Assembly: GCF_022827545.1 (NCBI RefSeq)
Contig: NZ_CP094669.1
Location: 1,764,001-1,828,000 of the forward strand
Direction of reading: 5' to 3'
Length of the DNA: 64,000 nt
Origin: Hymenobacter tibetensis
GTDB taxonomy: Bacteria; Bacteroidota; Bacteroidia; Cytophagales; Hymenobacteraceae
This document shows positions 34,360 through 43,096 of the stretch, piece after piece. Below the pieces are notes generated by a model. It was given only the letters and a program-made list of their open reading frames with translations, was not told where the DNA came from and did no database searches. Position 1 is the stretch's first letter, and every line of letters begins with the position of its first letter. Both the position numbers and the translations under genes were made by a program.

Positions 34360-35532
34360 ATGAAAAACCTCAAACTTCTGTCGGCAGCAGTTGCCTGTTC
34401 TTTTATCCTTTTAACAGGTTGTCAGAAAGAAGCTGACAGCACAGTAGCTCCAACTGCCGCGCAGTCGTCAACTCAACTTTCCACAATTACTCCAGAGCGA
34501 ATTCAGCAGTTGCGGGCCTCGTTGCCGGCTGGCTTGGAACAACGCCTTCGAGAGCGTTCGGCCCTGTTGCTGAAGACCGATCCTCAGTACCGCGACTTGG
34601 TTCGCCGAGCCATAGCCGCCGACCCAACTTGTGATGACGACACGCGCGTAAATCAGTGGTTGGATCAGCAACTTGCAGACTGGAACAACGAAGTAATCAC
34701 GTATGTGTTGGACTTCGCCATGCTGGATTTGCCTACCTACGATGCGTTGGTATTTGAAAACAGTTCGCAGGGGCAGCGCTTTGGCGTGAACGGCGAGTAC
34801 ACGCAGCAACTCACTAAGTCCTTCAAGGATTTGCAGCGCTTCTGGAACATCCCATCCGATGACATCGTGTTGGCGGCCATGCATGGCAACATGCTGCTGG
34901 ACCGCGACAAGGTTATGCGTACGTACATCGCAGTGTTCGAGGTAGATCCGGCCACTGCGGCGGCCCTCGCCGATATAGTGGTGGAGCTAGCCGACGTGAT
35001 TCCGCAGTACCGAGACGGTAACCACCCCATCTTCACGTTCAACGCTTTTGCGCTGGAAGGATTCAACTTCCCGCCCTACGGCAACATCCCGGATAAGATC
35101 ATTATGGGGGACGGCATCATGGAGGCGTTTACCAGCATCGGGTACGGTGATGTAGCTCCTCAGGCCATTCTGGCCCATGAGTTCGGGCATCAGATTCAAT
35201 TCAACCTCAACCTGTTCGGTACCGAAACCAGCCCAGAGGCCACCCGCCGCACCGAATTGATGGCTGATGCTTACTCGGCGTACTACCTCTCGCACGCTCG
35301 GGGTGCTGCTATGCAGTGGAGAAGAGTGCAGCAGTTCCTGCAGGTGTTCTTCAACATCGGGGACTGTGGCTTCACCAACCCAGGCCACCACGGCACGCCT
35401 ACGCAACGGATGGCCGCCGCAGAATGGGGGTACAGCGTTGCCAACGACGCCCAAAAGCAAGGGCACATCCTAACCAGCCAGGAATTCACTCGTCTTTTCG
35501 AGCGGCAACTGCCCCAACTGCTCAACCGCTAA
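34360..35532 (+). CDS. Lipoprotein with zinc-metalloprotease motif (HEFGH)
   Basis: A 390-residue lipoprotein from the ATG at 34360. The signal ends in the lipobox FILLTGC (Cys21). A helical N-terminal half (about 40-190, with LRASLPAGLEQRLRERSALL) has no recognised family. The C-terminal half has PYGNIPDKIIMGDGIMEAF and then AILAHEFGHQIQFNLNLFG (His273, Glu274, His277), followed by ELMADAYSAYYLSHARG (Glu299, Asp303). HExxH plus a downstream ExxxD is the zinc-binding arrangement of gluzincin-like proteases. It is likely an envelope peptidase, anchored in the outer or inner membrane; substrate unknown. Two hairpins follow the stop. Confidence 0.75.
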   Translation: MKNLKLLSAAVACSFILLTGCQKEADSTVAPTAAQSSTQLSTITPERIQQLRASLPAGLEQRLRERSALLLKTDPQYRDLVRRAIAADPTCDDDTRVNQWLDQQLADWNNEVITYVLDFAMLDLPTYDALVFENSSQGQRFGVNGEYTQQLTKSFKDLQRFWNIPSDDIVLAAMHGNMLLDRDKVMRTYIAVFEVDPATAAALADIVVELADVIPQYRDGNHPIFTFNAFALEGFNFPPYGNIPDKIIMGDGIMEAFTSIGYGDVAPQAILAHEFGHQIQFNLNLFGTETSPEATRRTELMADAYSAYYLSHARGAAMQWRRVQQFLQVFFNIGDCGFTNPGHHGTPTQRMAAAEWGYSVANDAQKQGHILTSQEFTRLFERQLPQLLNR

Positions 35533-35552
35533 GTGTAGCGCAGTACACAACC

Positions 35553-35638
35553 GAAAAGGGCTGAAGTAGTGTTCACCCCTTTTGTATGGAGCCCACTACA
35601 ACGCTGCCCAGGGTACCAGGCGGCGTTGTAGTGGGCTC
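35553..35638 (+). terminator. Two consecutive hairpins after the metalloprotease-like gene
   Basis: The first is AAAAGGG...CCCTTTT (35554-35583). The second has 20-base arms GAGCCCACTACAACGCTGCC (35589-35608) and GGCGGCGTTGTAGTGGGCTC (35619-35638) with one mismatch. Both lie between convergent genes and probably end transcription from both sides. Confidence 0.75.
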
Positions 35639-35710
35639 TTGGCTGTTGATTGAGTTTGGTTTGACTGCGTTTCCGCGCCCAGTTGAGGGACCGTAGCGGC
35701 TGGTGCAGGG

Positions 35711-36196
35711 TCACTTTTGGGTCAGCAGCCAGTTGAAGCTAATGCCCTTCGCTTGGTCGGTTCTTAAGTCGAATTTCTTGCCTTGGACTTGTGCTTGCGT
35801 GGGCGGCTGGTAGAGCTGCGCTACGCCGTTGGCAGTTACCATAACTACATGCTGATAAGGTATAAAAATGTGAATTCGGTCGCCTGGCTCGTACACCTGC
35901 ATCCAAGCCGTAAAGTCCACTTGGGGTTGATGGGCGCGTATAGCCGGCAGGAGGGGCCGCCCACGACGCACCAACGTTAGTTCGGCGCTCCTAAACTGGT
36001 AGCGGACGGCATTGGGGCACGCCGCATCCGGCGTTACCTGTAGCGTCACGCGAGGCAGTAGGGCGCTGCCCGTGGCGGGAATCTCTAGGTTGCCGTGCAA
36101 CACCCGTACAACAGGAGTACAAGCAGGCTGAGCAACCGCCTCGCCTAGACTGGCCGACAAAGCTACCAGCACTAGTATTTTCGCCGATAGGAGCAT
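35711..36196 (-). CDS. Small secreted protein, possibly with a GldM C-terminal-like domain
   Basis: A 161-residue exported protein with a signal peptide (MLLSAKILVLVALSASLGEAVA). The mature part is beta-rich. The run RYQFRSAELTLVRRGR, then a YEPGDRIHIFIPYQHVVMV segment and a NGVAQL ending, resembles the order of strands seen in the last domain of the gliding/T9SS protein GldM (function-type block, GDxIxIxxIxxxGxDG). The similarity is weak and judged by eye. If true it would be a stand-alone envelope domain. Otherwise it is a hypothetical secreted protein. It is a single gene, convergent with the metalloprotease-like gene. Confidence 0.6.
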   Translation of the reverse strand: MLLSAKILVLVALSASLGEAVAQPACTPVVRVLHGNLEIPATGSALLPRVTLQVTPDAACPNAVRYQFRSAELTLVRRGRPLLPAIRAHQPQVDFTAWMQVYEPGDRIHIFIPYQHVVMVTANGVAQLYQPPTQAQVQGKKFDLRTDQAKGISFNWLLTQK

Positions 36197-36422
36197 GGTA
36201 GATAGTGCCGTAGAGGGGTGAAAAGGCTAGCAGTTGCGCAAAGGCAGCGCTGTTGCTCGTTAACGCAGCAGGTTGGCCAAGATTGCGTAAGTGAAATATA
36301 GCCACCACCACAGGTGTTCCGTTACCAAGCGGGGTAAGCCTGATTCGAGCAGGGGAGCGGCAGCACCTGTGCTGGCACTTTATACCTTGCAGCCTTTCTT
36401 GTTCTTGTCGATATGGGATTCG

Positions 36423-37148
36423 ATGTCTGACCTCTACTCCTGGTGTGTTGTGCTGTTGGTGCTGGGTGCAGGCATGGTGTATAGCGTGCGCGCCAAAAAA
36501 CTTACCGTGGCGGGTTCTGGTACGGGCGGCGTGCTGGGCGTACTGCTGTTTTTGGGCGCAGGCTTCACGGGGCTGCTGCTGCTGAGTTTGTTTTTTCTGC
36601 TCGGAACGGCGGCGTCTGGCTGGAAACGGGCCGACAAACAGCGGTTGGGTTTGGCAGAGGCCAATCAGGGGCGGCGTACGGCCTGGCAGGCTCTGGCCAA
36701 TGCGGGAGTGGCTGGTGCAGCGGCTTTGCTAAGTTGGCTATTGCCGGCCCATGCGCCTTTCTTTCAGTTGCTGCTGGCGGGTAGCCTGGCTGCTGCCACC
36801 GCCGACACGCTGGCCTCGGAGCTGGGTAATGTGTACGGGCGGCGATTCTACCACGTGCTTACCCTACAGCCCGACACTCGCGGCCGCGACGGTGTGATTA
36901 GTATGGAAGGCACGCTAGCCGGTTTGGCGGGTAGCGCCCTCATGGCAAGTGTGTACAGCGCCGGGTTTGGCTGGCACCGCGGGTTCGGGTGGGTGCTGCT
37001 GGCTGGCGCAGTCGGCAACCTCATCGATTCGGTGCTAGGGGCCACTTTAGAGCGACGGGGCACGCTTTCCAACAATGCTGTGAATCTGCTCAACACCCTG
37101 GTGGGCGCAATAGTAACGGCTCTTTGTTATGTGCTCTGGGGCCTATAG
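36423..37148 (+). CDS. DUF92 family integral membrane protein
   Basis: A 241-residue protein from the ATG at 36423 with about six hydrophobic helices. Family blocks are clear: LTVAGSGTGGVLGVLLFLGAG near the start, AATADTLASELGNVYGR in the middle, DGVISMEGTLAGLAGS, and the closing GNLIDSVLGATLERRGTLSNNAVNLLNTL. DUF92 proteins are membrane proteins related to the dolichol/phytol kinase-like CTP-dependent group (plant VTE6 phytyl-phosphate kinase is a member). The bacterial role is not settled. The upstream in-frame start at 36291 is rejected. It is a single gene. Confidence 0.88.
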   Translation: MSDLYSWCVVLLVLGAGMVYSVRAKKLTVAGSGTGGVLGVLLFLGAGFTGLLLLSLFFLLGTAASGWKRADKQRLGLAEANQGRRTAWQALANAGVAGAAALLSWLLPAHAPFFQLLLAGSLAAATADTLASELGNVYGRRFYHVLTLQPDTRGRDGVISMEGTLAGLAGSALMASVYSAGFGWHRGFGWVLLAGAVGNLIDSVLGATLERRGTLSNNAVNLLNTLVGAIVTALCYVLWGL

Positions 37149-37205
37149 ACAAATTGTTGGGTGCTTGTTTGCAGTTTGGGTGGGCGCTTCAGCCGCCGAG
37201 GTGGG

Positions 37206-39536
37206 CTAGTTCAGGTTGATGCCTTCCTGCGTGAAACGGCGGTGAATACCGGCTAGAATCTCGCTTTTCAACGCTTCCTCCTGTCGGATATTACTGATCC
37301 AGAACAGCACTTTCAAATCGTACTGCTGGCCGTTCACGCCATTCAATAGAATCTCGGGAGCCAGCTTGTGGAGCGTATTGGGGTTGGTCAGAATCTCTTG
37401 GCTGATAAGCTGTTTGGCGTGGTCGAGGTCCGTATCGAGGCCCACTTTCAACCCCAGTTCCACCCGGATGTGGTTGTTGCTCATCGTCCAGTTGATGACG
37501 TGCCCCGAGAGTAGGTCGCCGTTGGGCACAATGATTTCCGAGCCGGCCAGCGAAATCAGCTTGCTGGCGCGAATACCGATGTCCTTCACGCGGCCGGTTT
37601 TACCGGTCACTTCAATGAAGTCGCCGACTTGGAAAGGGCGCTCGAAAACCAGAATAATGCCGGAAACCAGGTTGTTGATGATGTTCTGCAAGCCCAGTCC
37701 CACACCCACGCCCAACGCCCCAACCACAATAGTGATTTTGTCGAGCGGTAATCCGGAGGCCATGGTGGCCAGCAGGAAGCCAGCTGCTAGCAGTACCAAC
37801 CGGATAGCCACCAACCACGAGCCCTTGCGGTCTGGATCTTTGTTGAACTCGTCGTCGGTTTCCCCGAAAAAGTAGCCTACAAACCGCTGCAGCAGCACCG
37901 AAATGTAGATGATGGCAAAGAACAGCGCAATATTGCCCAAGGTGAACGTGATGCTGCCAATGTAATGGGGAGTGGTGAACACCAACTCGAGGAAATGATA
38001 AAGTGGCCGGAACACGTTGAGGTTGCTGGTGAAGTTCATCAGCCACAGTCCGCACACCACCACCGAGAGTACCAGGCGTAAAGCTCGCTCGATCTTCTGG
38101 AAATTAAACCGGGCAGTAGCGCCGCTGGCCAGTCGGCTGCGCTGCATTTGCAAGTGAAAAGCTTCGGTGAGGAGGCGCACAAAAACCGACAGGGCAATGA
38201 TTTCGGTTAGCCCCAGAATGGCGCTACTGCTCAGTAGTTTGGCCATGCTCAGGCGCCCCGTCATGTTGCACAGCGCCGCCAGGCCGTTCAGCACCACAAA
38301 CAGCACCACCACCGGCAACACAAAGGCCGCCAAGCGGGGCCCCCGTTGCAGCTGCCGCCTAAACTTGAGGCCCACGCCTATAGCGGCTAGATTTAACAGC
38401 AGCATCGCCCAGCGTACCCCAGGGCCGGGCGTGGTAGAGGCATATACAAAGGTCAGCCCCAAAAACAGCCCCACCATGCTCAGCCACGACCAGAACTGGT
38501 TGCGGGGCCAGCTCCGGCCGAGCAGCACACTAAGCGACACCAGCAACAGCAGTTCCAGCAAGTCGGTGTAAGCGGCCGGCGGATTTAAGTCGAAGAAGGG
38601 CGCAACACTGAACACCACTACCAACGTGCCGGCTATGGGTACGGGCCGCAGGTAGCGAAACGGCTGCTGCTCAGGGGAGGGGGCGGCCGCCGCCGTATTC
38701 ACCGCTCGGAAGTTGGCAAACACCCACCAGAAGAAGACGGCGCCTAGCACCACCATCCAGGCTCCATACTCCCAGTTGTGGCCGAAATAATAGCGCAACA
38801 AGCCGTTTTGGCTGGCGTAAGATTCGCGCACGAGCTGGCCGGTGGCCTCGCGCTGGTTGGAGTTGGTGGCGGTGGCTTGCCACAGGGGCGGATTGTTGGG
38901 CGCTAAGGTGCGGCGGTTGAACCGGCGAGACTGTTCTTTCACCTCGTCCTGCAGTTCCAGCGCCTGGATGTAGGCATCCGAAACGCGGGTTTGCAGTTGC
39001 GTAACTGTCTGTTGGTTGCGGTTCAGTAGTTGGCTGGCCCGTTGCTGCTTGCGTTGCAGCCGCGCCGTGGAGCGGCCCAAGGCTGTGCTCGTGTCGGGCT
39101 GGCCGGGCAAGGCGTGGCGGGTGAGCGAATCGAGCTGGAACTGCATGCGGCTGAGGCGCTTGCCTTGAGTGGCCAGCTTCAGGCGCCAGTCGCCTAACTG
39201 CTCTTGCATATCCGTGAGCAAAATCTCGAACATGCGCACCTGCTTGAGGTTGATGACGCTGCTGTACTGGGTCAGGTTTTGCCGGATGGTTTTCAGGTTG
39301 GTTTCCACGTCGGGCAGCTCCGAAGCCAGCTCTTCTGTATTGGCGCCCCGGCGCGCCCCACCGCTAATGCGGCCCAGCACCAAGTACGCCTGCTCGACGC
39401 GTTGCGCCGCATCTTGCTCGGCAATTGGTGGGGTGGCGGGCGGCGCAGTTGTGGCGGAATCCTGTGCCTGAACTAGAACAGGCAGCAGGGCTAGCAAGCA
39501 TACCAGCCACGAGTAACCGATAGGGCTGCGCATCAT
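37206..39536 (-). CDS. Large mechanosensitive channel of the MscS family
   Basis: A 776-residue protein from the ATG at 39536 (or the adjacent one at 39533), which gives a good signal peptide (PIGYSWLVCLLALLPVLVQAQ); longer starts are less likely. Residues about 35-240 are a periplasmic helical region rich in Gln and Leu (coiled-coil-like: LQRKQQRASQLLNRNQQTVTQLQTRV). About eight to ten membrane helices follow. The MscS core is at about 600-776, with the pore helix GALGVGVGLGLQNIINNLVSGIIL, then FERPFQVGDFIEV and the PNGDLLSGHVINWT block. It resembles MscK/YbdG-sized members and likely opens on osmotic downshock to release solutes. Confidence 0.92.
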   Translation of the reverse strand: MMRSPIGYSWLVCLLALLPVLVQAQDSATTAPPATPPIAEQDAAQRVEQAYLVLGRISGGARRGANTEELASELPDVETNLKTIRQNLTQYSSVINLKQVRMFEILLTDMQEQLGDWRLKLATQGKRLSRMQFQLDSLTRHALPGQPDTSTALGRSTARLQRKQQRASQLLNRNQQTVTQLQTRVSDAYIQALELQDEVKEQSRRFNRRTLAPNNPPLWQATATNSNQREATGQLVRESYASQNGLLRYYFGHNWEYGAWMVVLGAVFFWWVFANFRAVNTAAAAPSPEQQPFRYLRPVPIAGTLVVVFSVAPFFDLNPPAAYTDLLELLLLVSLSVLLGRSWPRNQFWSWLSMVGLFLGLTFVYASTTPGPGVRWAMLLLNLAAIGVGLKFRRQLQRGPRLAAFVLPVVVLFVVLNGLAALCNMTGRLSMAKLLSSSAILGLTEIIALSVFVRLLTEAFHLQMQRSRLASGATARFNFQKIERALRLVLSVVVCGLWLMNFTSNLNVFRPLYHFLELVFTTPHYIGSITFTLGNIALFFAIIYISVLLQRFVGYFFGETDDEFNKDPDRKGSWLVAIRLVLLAAGFLLATMASGLPLDKITIVVGALGVGVGLGLQNIINNLVSGIILVFERPFQVGDFIEVTGKTGRVKDIGIRASKLISLAGSEIIVPNGDLLSGHVINWTMSNNHIRVELGLKVGLDTDLDHAKQLISQEILTNPNTLHKLAPEILLNGVNGQQYDLKVLFWISNIRQEEALKSEILAGIHRRFTQEGINLN

Positions 39537-39719
39537 CCAAGCGAAACGGATAGTTCTGGAAGGAAGGGTTGACGGCATAAGGAAGAACACGGAACGGCCA
39601 GCCAAGGACAGCAGGGTAAGTGGCGCGGCTTGATCTAAAGGGGGCACAGCCTCAAAGCTACTGCATGAAAAGCCATGGGCGAAAAGCGGATGGAGTGGTC
39701 TGCCGCTACCGGTGGCCGT

Positions 39720-42230
39720 TTATTGCACTACCACCGTGCCGCTGCCCTGGGCTGGCTCGCCTTCTTGACTTAGCCCCTCTGCTACTGCCTGGAAGGTGCC
39801 GCTGCCATCGGCGGTGAAGAAGTGAAGCTCGGCTTCGCCTTTTGCGTTGGTGCGGATTTCCGGGTTCCAATAAAGCGTGCTGGTGCGCGGGTCGGCGGGT
39901 GGGTTGGTAAGCAGCGCGTTGTAGCGTGGCTGGTAGAATTCGCGGGCTACGTAAAAGCCAGGCACTTTTACGGAAGCAATACCCGGAGCCGGACCAGTTT
40001 CAGGCCCTTTGTAGTTGGGGTCGGCGCGCTTGGTATAGATGGCAATGGCGCCCCCGCTACCCCCAAAAATTGCCGCTTCCACTCCCTTGAACACCTCCAC
40101 CGACTCCACCTCGGAGGCCGGAATAGTGCTGATCATGCCAATATCGGTTCTCTGACCGTCGAGGATGAAGAGTGGGGCACCGCTCCCACGGATTTGGGCC
40201 GTCATGTTGGGTGGATTGCCGCTGATGGTGAGTCCGGCCACCCGTCCCTGCAACACCTGTAGCAGGTTGGTGGCCGACTGCGCGGAGGGAATGTCAGCGA
40301 AATTCACCACGGTGCCGCCAGTGGCCCCGTAGAGGCGGCGCGGGTCGTTGGCCGGCACTTTCTCGCGCTGGGCCGTAACCGTTACGTTGCTCAGGCTGAT
40401 GTTACGAATGCCTTTTTCAGGGTGCAGCTGCAAATCGGCCGTCTGCGCCTGGCGGCTTCGGCGCACAAAGGCGGCCACCTCGGGCGGCGCCGCCTTCAGG
40501 GAAGGTAGTGCCGGCAAGACTTCGGGGCGAGGCAGCGGCCCGTTATCCGGACGGATACGAACATTGGCCCCGCCTTGCGCCCGTCGTGCTTGCAGCGTCA
40601 CAAGAGCGGTATCGCGCACTGGGAAGCCCGTGAAGGCAAAACGACCATCGGGACCGGTGGTAGTGGTCAGGATATTTTGAACGGGCCGCGTCTGTAAAAA
40701 AGTTAGTTGGCTGTTGACGATGGGTTGGTTGCCGAATTCGCTAACCACCTGCCCGACAAGCGAGATGCCTTGCTCTGGCTGAAAACGCACCACCGGTTGC
40801 TGCCCCGCCAGCATTTCCTTCCAGACAAAGCGGCGCCACCCCTGCGTTAGCAGCAAGTCGTCGAGGGCAGCCGCTTTTGCCGCCGAAGGCTCCCGGAAAT
40901 AATAGCCGGGATTTTCGATGTACCCTACCAGGTCAGAGGTCAGGAGCAGGTTCGAGGCAATGGTTTCAGCATCGGGGTCGAGGGTGCTGAGGGCTGCGTC
41001 GCTAACACCGAGCGAGAAGCTGGTGGCTACGGGCTGGCCGGCCGCATCGGTTACGCGCACGTTCAGTTGCACCAAAGCGTGAGGTGCGTAGCTGGCTTGG
41101 TGGGGCGTGATGCTGATACGCAGGCTGGCTGGACCGTTCTCGGCAAAGGCCAACCTCTCGCACCGGGGAGTGCCCTCAGAGTCGAACAAGGTGAAGTGCA
41201 CAATGCCGTTGCGGTAGTTCTTTTTGGGCATGCGCCACGTAGCGGGGGCGTTGCCGGTGAGCGTGCGTGGGCCAGGGTACGCCACCAAGCCACGCATCTC
41301 GGTCATGAGCTGCACGGGGCCAGGGGCGGGGGCACCGCCGACGCCTCGGTAGCGGGCCACCACCAGAAAATCTGCTCCACCATCAGTTACTTGCAACGTG
41401 TAGCCACTGGGCTGCACGGCAGGCAGCGGATAGTCAGTGGCTGTGCCATCGGGCAGGGTAAGGCGCGCGTGGTACCGCTGACCCGCGCTGGGGGTAAAGG
41501 TAAACCGCCCCATTCCGGCGTGGCGGCTGCTGAAATTAGCTACTGCTACCACGTTCTGGGCATTCAGAATCTGGCCACGTATGGCTACGCCTCGGCCGCT
41601 GGCATCGGTGGCTTTGCAGGCCACCACCGTTGAGAGGCCATCCACTAGGTAGCCGCCTTCCGGGAAAAACTGTACGTCGGGGCGGGCGGCCCGGGCCCGA
41701 GCCGCCGCGGTGGGTGCCGATGGGGTAAAGAAATTGGCTGTTTCCTGCGGCCCCAGCGGCGAAGCAAGCCAAACACTTAGGCGCCGGCTGTATACAAATT
41801 CGTCGCCGGCGTTGCGCATCCAGTTGGTGTAGGCACGCAGCACGTAGGTGCCCGCTGCCAGCGAATCGGCCAAATCAAGGTCGCCGTGTGCCCGGCCGCC
41901 TTGCAAGCGCAGGGTGCGGCGCGCCACCACCTTGTTTTCCGGCGAAAGCAAATCGACGTGCAACACTTGGCTCAACGAGTCGAACTGGTGCCGGGTGGCG
42001 TCGACCACGTATGCGCTGAACCAGATGGTTTCCCCAGTGGCATACACCGGGCGGTCGAGGTGGAGGTAAGCTTTTTCGTGGCGGGCAGCCGAGAAATACG
42101 CGTCGAGCTGGCGCACAATGCGCGGCAGCAGTCCCTCCTCAGGAGGAGGCAGGCGGAAAGCGAGCGGTAGGATGGTGCCCACCAGGAGCAAGGGCAGCAA
42201 TTGTTTGGGCACTCGCGCTGCTTTTTTCAT
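39720..42230 (-). CDS. MG2/carboxypeptidase-like protein with a TonB-receptor plug domain but no barrel
   Basis: An 836-residue exported protein from the ATG complementary to 42228-42230. A signal anchor (KQLLPLLLVGTILPLAF) is followed by an alpha-2-macroglobulin MG2-like domain (about 45-160, KAYLHLDRPVYATGETIWFSAYV). Several beta-sandwich units and a carboxypeptidase-like domain (about 510-580) come next, and a TonB-receptor plug (about 620-740) with LLQVLQGRVAGLTISG, LFILDGQ and IPASEVESVEVFKGVEAAIFGG. The end is another beta domain. There is no 22-strand barrel, so it cannot be a transporter on its own. Similar proteins are frequent in Bacteroidota and of unknown role, possibly partners of TonB-linked receptors or surface scaffolds. 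Confidence 0.85.
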   Translation of the reverse strand: MKKAARVPKQLLPLLLVGTILPLAFRLPPPEEGLLPRIVRQLDAYFSAARHEKAYLHLDRPVYATGETIWFSAYVVDATRHQFDSLSQVLHVDLLSPENKVVARRTLRLQGGRAHGDLDLADSLAAGTYVLRAYTNWMRNAGDEFVYSRRLSVWLASPLGPQETANFFTPSAPTAAARARAARPDVQFFPEGGYLVDGLSTVVACKATDASGRGVAIRGQILNAQNVVAVANFSSRHAGMGRFTFTPSAGQRYHARLTLPDGTATDYPLPAVQPSGYTLQVTDGGADFLVVARYRGVGGAPAPGPVQLMTEMRGLVAYPGPRTLTGNAPATWRMPKKNYRNGIVHFTLFDSEGTPRCERLAFAENGPASLRISITPHQASYAPHALVQLNVRVTDAAGQPVATSFSLGVSDAALSTLDPDAETIASNLLLTSDLVGYIENPGYYFREPSAAKAAALDDLLLTQGWRRFVWKEMLAGQQPVVRFQPEQGISLVGQVVSEFGNQPIVNSQLTFLQTRPVQNILTTTTGPDGRFAFTGFPVRDTALVTLQARRAQGGANVRIRPDNGPLPRPEVLPALPSLKAAPPEVAAFVRRSRQAQTADLQLHPEKGIRNISLSNVTVTAQREKVPANDPRRLYGATGGTVVNFADIPSAQSATNLLQVLQGRVAGLTISGNPPNMTAQIRGSGAPLFILDGQRTDIGMISTIPASEVESVEVFKGVEAAIFGGSGGAIAIYTKRADPNYKGPETGPAPGIASVKVPGFYVAREFYQPRYNALLTNPPADPRTSTLYWNPEIRTNAKGEAELHFFTADGSGTFQAVAEGLSQEGEPAQGSGTVVVQ

Positions 42231-42853
42231 GTAGGCATCAAGTGAAATATAACTGGCCCACGCGTTTGGCTGCCACTTATGGTGTGGCGCAAAGATGGTG
42301 AAGCTGCGGAGGTTACGCTTCAAGTGAAGTCAGTCAAGCTGAAACTTCTCCTTCCAAACCTCACTCACGCCCACTAATAGCACTTGGAGGCGGGCATATC
42401 ACGTCGTGAAAAGTCAGGTCGGCTTGCTTTTGTTGCAGAGTAGGGCTGCTGGTAGGTTGCTGCTCGCTTGGCTGCCATAGCACCAGGGAGCCACCGAATC
42501 AAAGTGGTGCTGGTTTTCTGGTGCCTGAAAAACTAATCGTCCACTGCTCCCACGTCTCATCTGCCATCCTCTGAATCTATTGGTCTTGGCCAGCACTTGC
42601 GAACCACAGAGCCTATAGTGTCAGCGCCTAAAGCTGCTGGCTGCTTTTCCCGACGGGGACTGTTTCTCTGTCTGGCTTCGGTCGTAACCTGGGCAGGTTG
42701 GGCTTTTCCAGAAACAGCGTAGCCCTACCCCAAGCAGCATGCTGCTTGGGGTAGGGCTACGCTAAGTAACTACAACAACGGTTGCTGCCGGTCGGGTCAG
42801 GTACGTTTCAGTGGTCTTCGCTTACGCTGTGGAGTGGATGGTCTGGTGGAACG
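42231..42853. other. Gene-poor region with a long perfect palindrome
   Basis: About 620 bp with no convincing coding frame on either strand; short open frames here have random-looking composition. The palindrome at 42716-42763 is the only clear structure. Confidence 0.5.
42716..42763. repeat. 48-bp perfect palindrome
   Basis: AGCGTAGCCCTACCCCAAGC then AGCA is followed without any loop by its exact reverse complement, centred on GCATGC. There is no following T run. It lies about 90 bp beyond the stop codon of the 80-residue minus-strand gene. Confidence 0.95.
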
Positions 42854-43096
42854 CTATTTGATTTTTTCTGCACACAACGCGGTGAATGTGGCGCAGCAGT
42901 CGTTTAGCAAGTCGACGGAGTAGCCACCTGGCTCCTGAATCAGTTTGATTTCAGGGATGCTTCCATGCAGAGGACAGTATACGTCTTTCAGCTTTTCCTG
43001 GAAATAAGCCATGAACTGGCTTTCTGTGTTTTTTGCAATAAGCTGCCTAACAACATCGGCATTAACATCACTCTGCTGAACAGTAGATTTGCGCAT
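42854..43096 (-). CDS. Small protein of unknown function with Cys/His motif
   Basis: An 80-residue soluble protein with no signal or membrane segment. I do not recognise a family. The N-terminal half is helical and charged (NADVVRQLIAKNTESQFMAYFQEKL); the C-terminal half has CPLHGSIPEIKLI, then GGYSVDLLNDCCATFTALC. The spaced Cys/His residues (C..H, CC, C) could bind metal or form disulfides, which is inference. The A/T content of the gene is higher than its neighbours and it sits in an AT-rich, gene-poor stretch, so it may be recently acquired. Protein-like composition supports a real gene. Confidence 0.6.
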   Translation of the reverse strand: MRKSTVQQSDVNADVVRQLIAKNTESQFMAYFQEKLKDVYCPLHGSIPEIKLIQEPGGYSVDLLNDCCATFTALCAEKIK

